DNA from: CALCTE01 sp045627885
Lineage (GTDB): Bacteria; Bacillota; Clostridia; Oscillospirales; CAG-272
Reading direction: 5' to 3'
NCBI GenBank assembly: GCA_045627885.1
Contig: JAZQOM010000068.1
Coordinates: 1 to 10,026 of the forward strand
Length of the DNA: 10,026 bases
In this document: positions 1 to 5,908 of the stretch, in pieces
How positions within the stretch are numbered: position 1 is the stretch's first letter
How the letters are laid out: the number at the start of each line of letters is the position of its first letter
Notes under the pieces: model-generated
Told to the model about the DNA's origin: nothing
The model's database searches: none
Seen by the model: the letters and a program-made list of their open reading frames with translations, nothing else
Position numbers and translations under genes: made by a program

Positions 1-701
1 CATCCCGAAGCCGTTTCCGTCCTCAAAATTCTGCTTCCGAGACCGCACAGCGCGACATTTTCTTTTTTAATGAGTTCTATTTCCGAAGCGGAAAGACCGC
101 CCTCGGGGCCAATGTAAAATCCGATATCGTCTGCGCCTTCCGCAAGAGCTTTTTCGCACAACGATTTTATCGGAACAACATCGGTTCCCTCATAGCAGAT
201 AAATGAGAGCTTATGCGCCTTCAGCCGCCTTACGAGCTCCGGAAATTTTATGCTTTCCGTCACCTTCGGGATGTATGCTCTGCCGCATTGTTTTGCGGCG
301 GAAAGAGATATCGCGTTATATCTTTCGAGCTTTTTTGCAAAGCCGTCGTTTACCTTAAAAACGCACCTTTCCGCTTCCACGGGAACAACTTTATACACAC
401 CGAGCTCCACCGCTTTTTGTATTATCTGTTCAAGCTTGTCCGACTTCGGAAGACCTTGGTAAAGAGTGACCGAAATGCTCGGCTCGTTTGAGCTTTCTTT
501 GGAAGAAATCACGCGCAGAAAAACGCTTTCTTTCGTAAATTCTTCTATTACGCACTCATGCTCCCGTCTGCCCATATCGCATACGGTGAGCATATCTCCC
601 TTTGCCATTCGCAGAACGCGGGTGATGTGATGCGCGTCGCTCCCGTCTATGCGGATGATGTTGCCGTCAATATTGTCCGTCGGAATAAAAAACCTCGGCA
701 T
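1..701 (-). CDS. rsmE: 16S rRNA (uracil-1498-N3)-methyltransferase RsmE, 3' end cut by window
   Basis: RsmE is a SPOUT-superfamily enzyme that uses S-adenosylmethionine to methylate N3 of U1498 in 16S rRNA, at the decoding region of the 30S subunit. Reading the minus strand from ATG at 701 gives 233 uninterrupted residues starting MPRFFIPTD. The N-terminal PUA-like region carries HHITRVLR (residues 24-31). The knotted methyltransferase part has QGLPKSDKLEQII, the cofactor-loop motif GPEGG (198-202) and LGSRILRTETA (221-231), all RsmE hallmarks. Family members are about 240-250 residues, so only some 10-20 C-terminal residues lie outside the window. The start is set by GGGAGG on the minus strand (713-708), 6 nt upstream. 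It has its own promoter facing away from prmA. In many Firmicutes rsmE follows prmA in one operon; here the two are divergent. Identity is nearly certain. Confidence 0.96.
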   Translation of the reverse strand, partial: MPRFFIPTDNIDGNIIRIDGSDAHHITRVLRMAKGDMLTVCDMGRREHECVIEEFTKESVFLRVISSKESSNEPSISVTLYQGLPKSDKLEQIIQKAVELGVYKVVPVEAERCVFKVNDGFAKKLERYNAISLSAAKQCGRAYIPKVTESIKFPELVRRLKAHKLSFICYEGTDVVPIKSLCEKALAEGADDIGFYIGPEGGLSASEIELIKKENVALCGLGSRILRTETASG

Positions 702-728
702 AATATACCTCCCGCCGTTATTGAAGAC

Positions 729-757
729 AGTTTATCGCAAATGAACGGTTTTGTCAA
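729..757 (-). promoter_or_regulatory. sigma-A-like promoter for rsmE
   Basis: On the minus strand a perfect TTGACA (-35, 757-752) is followed after 17 nt by TAAACT (-10, 734-729). Transcription would start near 722, giving a leader of about 20 nt that holds just the ribosome binding site before the rsmE ATG at 701. Seen directly in the sequence; activity is inferred. Confidence 0.72.
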
Positions 758-766
758 ATCTTTTGC

Positions 767-795
767 TTGATTCGTACACATTTTCGGTGTAAAAT
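767..795 (+). promoter_or_regulatory. sigma-A-like promoter for prmA
   Basis: TTGATT (-35, 767-772), a 17-nt spacer and TAAAAT (-10, 790-795) lie upstream of prmA, predicting a start near 802 and a leader of about 28 nt. Its -35 box is 9 bp from the -35 box of the opposite rsmE promoter, so the two polymerase footprints would collide. Confidence 0.65.
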
Positions 796-829
796 GAAAA
801 TGGATATGTATTGAGATTCGGAGGAAAGT

Positions 830-1810
830 ATGAAATTCAAAAAAGTGACAGTAAAGACAACGCCGATAGGGACGGAGCTCCTTTGTCCCGAGCTTACCGA
901 GCTCGGAATAACGGGACTTGAAATAGACGACGCCCCGAGCTTTGAGGAATTCTTAAACGACAAGCGCGTTCCGTGGGACTATGTTGACGAAAAGCTCCTC
1001 GAAAAGCGAGATATGGAGAGTGCGGTGACCGTATATCTCTGCGAAAACGAGCAGGGGGAGAGGCAGCTTGAAAGCATAAAGGAGCTTTGCCGCCGCCACA
1101 AAGAAAACAATGACGAAATATACGGCAGCCTCAAGATAATTCTCGACGAGGTTGCGGACGAGGATTGGGCAAACAACTGGAAGCAGTATTTCAAGCCTCT
1201 CAAAATAGGAGAAAAGATACTCATAAAGCCGTCGTGGGAGACGGTATCCGAAGAGGATGAGAAGAAATACAGAATAGTAAAGCTCGACCCGGGAAGCAGC
1301 TTCGGAACAGGTCAGCACGAAACTACGAAGCTCTGCCTCGAGATTCTGCAAAAGCACACCGAAAGCGGAATAAAAGTGCTCGATATGGGCTGCGGAAGCG
1401 GCATTCTCACGATAGCGGCGATGCTTTTGGGCGCAGGCTCGGCGCTTGCGGTCGACATTGACCAAAACGCCTGCGACATCGCGAGAGAAAATCTTGCCGA
1501 CAACGGCTTTGCACAAGACAAGGTGACCGTTCTGTGCGGCGATGCCCTGACGGACAAAAGCTTTGCACAAAAGGTTGTTTCGGGCGGGCCGTATAAGCTT
1601 ATACTTGCCAATATCGTCGCCGATGTTCTCTGCGGAATGACCGATATGTTCACAAAAGCCCTTGCGGAAGACGGCGTGCTCATCGCATCCGGAATTCTCG
1701 GGGAGAGGGTGTTGCAGGTAAGACGCTCATTTGAGGCGGCCGGACTTGTAATAACGGATGAGAAAACCGAAAACGAATGGAGTGCCATAACCGTCCGCCA
1801 CGGTAAATGA
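830..1810 (+). CDS. prmA: Ribosomal protein L11 methyltransferase PrmA
   Basis: PrmA is a cytoplasmic, S-adenosylmethionine-dependent enzyme that trimethylates lysines and the N-terminus of ribosomal protein L11. The 326-residue product is close to the usual length of about 300-315. The N-terminal part (about 1-125) is the L11-recognition region, including EDWANNWKQYFKP (111-123). It is followed by the PrmA-typical DPGSSFGTGQHETT (153-166), the Rossmann-fold motif I VLDMGCGSG (183-191), the acidic end of strand 2 in AVDID, and the substrate-site NIVADVL (261-267), the PrmA counterpart of the NPPY motif. GGAGG at 820-824 sits 5 nt before the ATG. It is transcribed divergently from rsmE. After the stop there are three T-runs but no convincing hairpin terminator, so some read-through into the next operon is possible. 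Assignment is secure. Confidence 0.97.
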   Translation: MKFKKVTVKTTPIGTELLCPELTELGITGLEIDDAPSFEEFLNDKRVPWDYVDEKLLEKRDMESAVTVYLCENEQGERQLESIKELCRRHKENNDEIYGSLKIILDEVADEDWANNWKQYFKPLKIGEKILIKPSWETVSEEDEKKYRIVKLDPGSSFGTGQHETTKLCLEILQKHTESGIKVLDMGCGSGILTIAAMLLGAGSALAVDIDQNACDIARENLADNGFAQDKVTVLCGDALTDKSFAQKVVSGGPYKLILANIVADVLCGMTDMFTKALAEDGVLIASGILGERVLQVRRSFEAAGLVITDEKTENEWSAITVRHGK

Positions 1811-1874
1811 GCCCGTTTTTTTGCAATTTGTTCTGTTTTTTGTAAGTTTTTTGTTCAAAATGCCGAAAAAGCTA

Positions 1875-1903
1875 TTGAAATCCGCTTTTGAATGATATAT
1901 AAT
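1875..1903 (+). promoter_or_regulatory. Strong sigma-A-like promoter P1 of the regulator/ftsEX operon
   Basis: TTGAAA (-35, 1875-1880), a 17-nt spacer and a perfect TATAAT (-10, 1898-1903) predict a start near 1910 and a leader of about 58 nt before the regulator ATG at 1968. It is the best promoter match in the window and the only good one before the eight co-directional genes. Confidence 0.78.
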
Positions 1904-1915
1904 AAAATATATGAT
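1888..1915 (+). promoter_or_regulatory. Possible second overlapping promoter P2
   Basis: TTGAAT (1888-1893), a 16-nt spacer and TATGAT (1910-1915) form a second sigma-A-like pair shifted about 12 bp downstream from P1. Both cannot be occupied at once. The very high AT content means it could be a chance match. Confidence 0.35.
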
Positions 1916-1930
1916 AAAATAAGGGAAATT

Positions 1931-1950
1931 GCGGAAGTCAAAGCTTTTGC
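1931..1950 (+). other. Possible leader hairpin next to the regulator ribosome binding site
   Basis: GCGGAAG (1931-1937) can pair with CTTTTGC (1944-1950) around a 6-nt loop, giving 7 pairs of which two are G-U. It ends 3 nt before the GGAGG of the regulator gene. It lacks a following U-run, so it is not a terminator. A role in mRNA stability or ribosome access is speculative. Confidence 0.3.
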
Positions 1951-1967
1951 AACGGAGGTTATATATT

Positions 1968-3053
1968 ATGTCCAACAGGTTGTTCCAGAGTATCGTGCAT
2001 AAGATGGGGGAATCGGTGAGCCGCACGATAGGCGTCATCGATGCCACCGGAGAGATTGTAGCTTGCAGTGACCTTTCGATGATAGGAGACTTTTACAGAA
2101 AAGCCGGCGAGGAGCTTGCGTATATGGCCGAGACCGTCACGGTTGACGGAGTGATGTTCAAGCCCATCGGCTCAAAGTCGAAGGTCGAGTTTGCCGCATT
2201 CTCCGTCGGAACTGATGAGCTTTCCGCAAATACGGTTGCAATTCTCACAATAGCTCTCGAGAACATAAAGGCGTATTACGATGACAAGTACGATAAGACG
2301 AGCTTTATAAAGAGCATAATACTCGACAATATTCTGCCTGCCGATGTATATACAAAGTCAAAGGAGCTTCGCTTCTCGGATACACAGCCGATGGTTGCGC
2401 TCTTAATAAGATTTGCAAAGAAGCCGGATGTTGTTCCGATAGATATGCTTCGCAGCATATTCTCCGACAAGAACAGAGACTATGTCATCGGAATAAGCGA
2501 GCAGGATGTAGCGCTTGTCAAGTGCTTAAACAGCTTTGACGCCAAAGAAGCCGACGCCATAGCAAATCAGATAGCCGATACCGCAAGCACGGAGTTCTAT
2601 TCCAATGTCGCAATAGGCATAGGAACCGTCGTGGCGGGAATAAAGGAGCTTGGCAGGTCATATAAGGAAGCGCAGATAGCGCTTGAAATAGGAAAGGTAT
2701 TCGATTCGGAAAAGAACATTTCGAGCTATGAGAGCCTCGGCATCGGCAGACTTATCTACCACTTGCCCACAACGCTCTGCGAGATGTTCTTAAATGAAGT
2801 TATGAAGAACGGCTCGATAGACGCTTTGGACAGAGAGACGCTGCTCACCATTCAGTGCTTCTTCGAGAACAGCCTCAATGTTTCCGAAACGAGCCGCAAG
2901 CTCTTTATCCACAGAAACACTCTCGTTTACAGACTTGAGAAGATAAAGAAGCTGACGGGACTTGACCTCAGGGAATTCGAGAATGCGATAACCTTCAAGG
3001 TTGCCCTGATGGTAAGAAAGTATCTTTCGTCGAAGAATCTTAATGAGGACTGA
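1968..3053 (+). CDS. CdaR/PucR-type HTH transcriptional regulator with sugar-diacid-recognition-like N-terminus
   Basis: A 361-residue cytoplasmic regulator. Residues about 5-105 resemble the sugar diacid recognition domain of CdaR proteins (IVHKM, then IGVIDATGEIVACSD). Residues about 135-265 match the CdaR GGDEF-like middle domain (VALLIRF, AIGIGTVVAGIKELGRSYKEA). Residues about 290-355 are the PucR-type C-terminal HTH, with LNVSETSRKLFIHRNTLVYRLEKI as the DNA-binding core. In the sensor domain, the R and H I recall as conserved in RIGxxHxxA are replaced by M38 and Y43, so the ligand may differ from a sugar diacid. I start at ATG 1968 because GGAGG (1954-1958) lies 9 nt upstream; an in-frame TTG at 1929 would add 13 residues but has a poorer context. 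It is the first gene of the ftsEX operon, its stop lying 2 nt before ftsE, so it probably regulates this operon. The family is confident; ligand and targets are unknown. Confidence 0.88.
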   Translation: MSNRLFQSIVHKMGESVSRTIGVIDATGEIVACSDLSMIGDFYRKAGEELAYMAETVTVDGVMFKPIGSKSKVEFAAFSVGTDELSANTVAILTIALENIKAYYDDKYDKTSFIKSIILDNILPADVYTKSKELRFSDTQPMVALLIRFAKKPDVVPIDMLRSIFSDKNRDYVIGISEQDVALVKCLNSFDAKEADAIANQIADTASTEFYSNVAIGIGTVVAGIKELGRSYKEAQIALEIGKVFDSEKNISSYESLGIGRLIYHLPTTLCEMFLNEVMKNGSIDALDRETLLTIQCFFENSLNVSETSRKLFIHRNTLVYRLEKIKKLTGLDLREFENAITFKVALMVRKYLSSKNLNED

Positions 3054-3055
3054 AA

Positions 3056-3742
3056 ATGATTACATTTGAAAATGTTTCAAAGGTGTATCCCGGAAAGACA
3101 ACGGCTCTCTCGGATATAAACTTAACGATAAACGACGGGGAATTCGTGTTCCTTATAGGCAAGACCGGAGCGGGCAAATCCACTCTCGGCAAGCTCCTCA
3201 TAAGAGAGGAGAAGGTAAGCTCCGGAACGATAATGATTGATGAGTTCAACCTTTCGAGAATAGGCGCGCACAAGGTTGCGCGGCTCAGAAGAAATATCGG
3301 AACGGTGTTCCAGGATTTTCGGCTTCTTCCCGATAAGACGGTTTACGAAAATGTGGCATTCGCGATGCGCGTAATCGGAGAGCCGGAGAAGAATATCGAA
3401 AAGAGAGTTCCGTGGATGCTCGAGCTTGTGGGGCTTTCGGAAAAAGCAAATCGCTTTCCCAACGAGCTTTCGGGCGGTCAGCAGCAGAGAGTCGCTTTTG
3501 CGAGAGCGATAGCGAACAATCCGCGTATGATTATCGCGGACGAGCCCACGGGCAACATCGACCCCGAGATGAGTATAGAGATGATGGAGCTTCTCGTAAG
3601 GCTCAACAAGCTCGGAAAAACGGTTATTGTAATAACGCATGAGAGGGCTCTTGTCAATCACTACAAGCAGAGAGTAATCACGCTTGACAATGGCACAATC
3701 GTGTCCGACAGAAGAGGAGGATACGACGATGAGACATTATAA
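3056..3742 (+). CDS. ftsE: Cell division ATP-binding protein FtsE
   Basis: FtsE is the ATPase of the FtsEX complex. It sits on the inner face of the membrane and uses ATP binding and hydrolysis to drive FtsX, which activates a peptidoglycan hydrolase outside the cell. The 228-residue product has every ABC ATPase motif: Walker A GKTGAGKST (35-43), Q-loop Q86 in VFQDFRLLPDKTVYENVAF, signature LSGGQQQR (138-145), Walker B MIIADEPTG with D162 and E163, and switch H195 in ITHE. The FRLLPDKTVYENVA stretch and the short length are typical of FtsE rather than other ABC proteins. The ATG is 2 nt after the regulator stop, with GAGGA (3045-3049) 6 nt upstream. Its last 14 nt overlap ftsX, so translation is likely coupled and gives balanced subunits. 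Confidence 0.97.
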   Translation: MITFENVSKVYPGKTTALSDINLTINDGEFVFLIGKTGAGKSTLGKLLIREEKVSSGTIMIDEFNLSRIGAHKVARLRRNIGTVFQDFRLLPDKTVYENVAFAMRVIGEPEKNIEKRVPWMLELVGLSEKANRFPNELSGGQQQRVAFARAIANNPRMIIADEPTGNIDPEMSIEMMELLVRLNKLGKTVIVITHERALVNHYKQRVITLDNGTIVSDRRGGYDDETL

Positions 3743-4637
3743 GATAGGCTATTTCTTCTCGCAGGCTTTTTTGAGCTTCAAGAGAAATGCGGCGATGAGT
3801 GTCGCGTCGATACTCGTCCTTGCGGCATCGCTCATCATAACCGGAAGCTTTTCACTGCTTATCGTAACGATGAATTCAAGCCTCAGCGAGCTTCACAAGC
3901 TCGACAAAGTGATAGTCTACCTTAACGACGGAGTGCAGATAGACGAAGTCACAGCAAAGCTCGACGGAAAGAGCATGAAAAAATATATAGACGAATATAC
4001 GGTAATCACAAAGGAAGAGGCTCTCGAAAATCAAAAGCATAAATACGAAGAGCATCCCGAGATATTCGATTCGCTCGGAAACGACAATCCTCTTCCCGAT
4101 GCCATAGAGATAAAGTACAACTCGTCTGACGGAGCTCTGAAAGAACTCAAATCGGCTATTTCGTCCGAGCTTGTAAAGAAGGGACTCATTGAAGAAAAGT
4201 ATGTTTCGAGCTATGATGTGATAACACAGAAGTTAGAGGGCTTAAAGCACAGTATTTCCGTGATATTTATAGCGCTGTGGGCACTTGTGTTCCTTGTTGC
4301 CGTGCTTGTCATAGTCAATACGATAAAGCTCTCCGTTCACGCAAGAGCGGACGAGATAGGCGTAATGCGACTCATCGGCGCGGGCAACTGGTTTATAACG
4401 CTCCCGTTTGTGCTCGAATCGTTCTATGTTGCGGTAATAGCGCTTGTGATAGCATTCCCCGTGCAGTGGTACTTGTACGAATATGTATTTGCGAGAATAG
4501 TTGAAAATGTTTCGTATATAAAAATGCTCGAATTCAGTCAGCTTGCACCCAATATTGCGATACTTTTTGCCGGCTTCGGAATAATAGTCGGTATGTTTGC
4601 AAGCATCTTTTCCGTAAAGAAATATTCGAAGAAATAA
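3729..4637 (+). CDS. ftsX: Cell division membrane protein FtsX
   Basis: FtsX is the membrane subunit of FtsEX, passing the FtsE ATPase cycle to an extracellular hydrolase. The 302-residue product has the family layout: a basic cytoplasmic N-terminus, TM1 at about 22-47, an extracellular domain at about 48-172 (starting SSLSELHKLDKVIVYLND), TM2 at about 174-199, TM3 at about 221-248 and TM4 at about 272-295, ending in a basic tail. The cytoplasmic loop between TM2 and TM3 contains RADEIGVMRLIGAGNWFI, a conserved FtsX signature thought to contact FtsE. I choose ATG 3729 because AGGAGG (3715-3720) lies 8 nt upstream and MRHYKIGYFFSQAF fits other FtsX starts; an ATG at 3684 would add 15 atypical residues and overlap ftsE further. 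The next gene follows 12 nt after the stop. Confidence 0.96.
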   Translation: MRHYKIGYFFSQAFLSFKRNAAMSVASILVLAASLIITGSFSLLIVTMNSSLSELHKLDKVIVYLNDGVQIDEVTAKLDGKSMKKYIDEYTVITKEEALENQKHKYEEHPEIFDSLGNDNPLPDAIEIKYNSSDGALKELKSAISSELVKKGLIEEKYVSSYDVITQKLEGLKHSISVIFIALWALVFLVAVLVIVNTIKLSVHARADEIGVMRLIGAGNWFITLPFVLESFYVAVIALVIAFPVQWYLYEYVFARIVENVSYIKMLEFSQLAPNIAILFAGFGIIVGMFASIFSVKKYSKK

Positions 4638-4649
4638 GGAGGATATGAG

Positions 4650-5864
4650 ATGAAAAAGCAAAGAATTTTCAAATCGCTAATATGCCTTGTCATCTGTGCG
4701 CTGATGCTTGTCGCTTCCGCACCCACTGTGTTCATCGATGCTTCCGCAAAAACAAATAAGGAGCTCAAAACGGCGGAGCAGAGCAATCTCAGCTCTCTCA
4801 AGAAGAAAAAAGAAGAAAACAAAAAGAAGATACAGAGCCTCAAAGACCAGAAGGCTGACAAATACGATATAAAAATAGAGCTCGAACAGCAGAAGCTCTG
4901 CATAGAAGCGGAGATACTTTCGGTCGAGCGCCTTATCGCGGCGTATGAGACAATGCTTGACATCAAGCAGACAAGACGCATAGGTCTTGCTTTGCAGACA
5001 GAGACAAACTACGAGAATTTCAAGCAGACGCTTCGCTACAACTATATGTACGGTCAGTATACCGACTTTGAGCTTTTCTTCTCGGAGGACAACCTTTTTG
5101 ATTTTCTCTCCGACGATGAATATTCAAACAGAATACTCAACTACGACAAGACGCTTATCGAAGAGCTTGAGGACAATACAAATGCTCTTGCCGCAATAAC
5201 CAAGGAAATAGAGACTGAAAAGGCGGAAAAAGAGGGCTATTACGACGAGCTCAACGGTATAAAGAAGGAGCTTGTCGATACCGAAACGGAGATAGACGGC
5301 TTGATTGTTGAGATTCAGTCGCAGCTAAACCGCACCGAGGAAGAACAGAAAAAAATCGAAAAGCAGATTGCCGCATCCGAGGCGTATATCGACCAGCTGA
5401 CCAAAAAGATAGCGCAGGAAGAAGCCGCAAAGGGAACAAAGTACAAGGGCGGCAAAATGACATTCCCAATCCCGGCATCGGCTTATACGAGAATAAGTTC
5501 CGGCTTCGGATACAGAGTGCACCCCGTAACGGGACAAGCGCAGAGCTTCCATAAGGGAATCGACCTTCCCGCCCCAAAGAACACCAAGATTTTTGCGGCA
5601 AGCTCCGGAACGGTTACTCTTGCAAGCTATAACGGAAGCTACGGCAACTGCGTAATGATAAGCCACGGCGGCGGAGTTGTCACGGTTTACGGTCACTGCA
5701 ATTCGATTGCCGTAAAGGTAGGGCAGACCGTCAAAGAGGGCGATGTCATCGCTTATGTAGGCACGACGGGTCGTTCAACGGGAAATCACCTGCACTTTGA
5801 GGTAAGAGAAGGCGGAACCGCGGTAGACCCGATAAAGAAAGGCTATATTTCAACTCCGAGATAA
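4650..5864 (+). CDS. Secreted coiled-coil M23 peptidoglycan endopeptidase, probable FtsEX partner
   Basis: A 404-residue exported murein hydrolase of EnvC/PcsB-like design. Residues 1-33 are a signal peptide (MKKQRIFKSL, hydrophobic core, likely cut ASA|K); there is no lipobox. Residues about 36-110 and 165-260 are rich in K, E and Q and look coiled-coil. Between them lies YMYGQYTDFELFFSEDNLFD, like the loop of FtsX-activated hydrolases. Residues about 280-398 are an M23 (LytM) domain with a full zinc site: H301 and D305 in HKGID, H349 in YGH, and H380/H382 in HLHFE. E. coli EnvC has a degenerate site and only activates amidases; this one should cut peptide cross-links itself. AGGAGG (4637-4642) lies 7 nt before the ATG. 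Its place right after ftsX points to control by FtsEX, which is inferred from family knowledge. Confidence 0.92.
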   Translation: MKKQRIFKSLICLVICALMLVASAPTVFIDASAKTNKELKTAEQSNLSSLKKKKEENKKKIQSLKDQKADKYDIKIELEQQKLCIEAEILSVERLIAAYETMLDIKQTRRIGLALQTETNYENFKQTLRYNYMYGQYTDFELFFSEDNLFDFLSDDEYSNRILNYDKTLIEELEDNTNALAAITKEIETEKAEKEGYYDELNGIKKELVDTETEIDGLIVEIQSQLNRTEEEQKKIEKQIAASEAYIDQLTKKIAQEEAAKGTKYKGGKMTFPIPASAYTRISSGFGYRVHPVTGQAQSFHKGIDLPAPKNTKIFAASSGTVTLASYNGSYGNCVMISHGGGVVTVYGHCNSIAVKVGQTVKEGDVIAYVGTTGRSTGNHLHFEVREGGTAVDPIKKGYISTPR

Positions 5865-5890
5865 AGTATTTCGGTAAATTTTGAAGTTTT

Positions 5891-5904
5891 TCCCTTCGGA
5901 GGGG
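5891..5904 (+). promoter_or_regulatory. Hairpin enclosing the S41 protease Shine-Dalgarno
   Basis: In the 44-nt gap after the M23 gene, TCCCT (5891-5895) can pair with AGGGG (5900-5904) around the loop TCGG, giving three G-C, one A-U and one G-U pair. The 3' arm overlaps GGAGGGG (5898-5904), the ribosome binding site of the S41 gene starting at 5909, so folding would hide it. The stem is short, so its effect in the cell is uncertain. Confidence 0.4.
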
Positions 5905-5908
5905 CATA

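Larger units (their letters stand above)
1811..1967 (+). promoter_or_regulatory. AT-rich intergenic and leader region upstream of the regulator/ftsEX operon
   Basis: This 157-bp gap between prmA and the regulator contains no gene. It holds T-runs at 1816-1822, 1836-1841 and 1847-1852, and A-runs at 1857-1860 and 1866-1870, so AT-tracts recur at roughly one or two helical turns upstream of the promoter, as in curved or UP-element DNA. Two overlapping promoters follow (1875-1915), then a leader with a possible hairpin (1931-1950) and the Shine-Dalgarno GGAGG (1954-1958). No riboswitch or T-box structure was recognised. Confidence 0.6.

Noticed and set aside
953..1570. Long open frame (205 codons) on the minus strand opposite prmA
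   Set aside because: The plus strand here is an unmistakable PrmA with its catalytic motifs. The antisense frame has no recognisable domain and probably results from codon bias.
1790..1822. Possible rho-independent terminator of prmA
   Set aside because: ACCGT/ACGGT (1790-1804) is only 5 bp and ends 11 nt before the T-run; the alternative ACGG/CCGT (1800-1816) is 4 bp with a 9-nt loop. Neither is a convincing terminator stem.
1929..1967. TTG at 1929 as an upstream start for the regulator
   Set aside because: ATG 1968 has GGAGG at 9 nt. The 13 extra residues (MRKSKLLQRRLYI) would be read from the leader, with a less convincing ribosome binding site.
3684..3689. TTGACA at the end of ftsE, and another in the M23 gene near 4956
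   Set aside because: Neither has an acceptable -10 box at 16-18 nt; they arise from Leu-Asp codons (CTTGAC).
3684..3728. ATG at 3684 as the ftsX start
   Set aside because: It adds 15 hydrophilic residues unlike FtsX N-termini and has no Shine-Dalgarno as good as the AGGAGG before ATG 3729.
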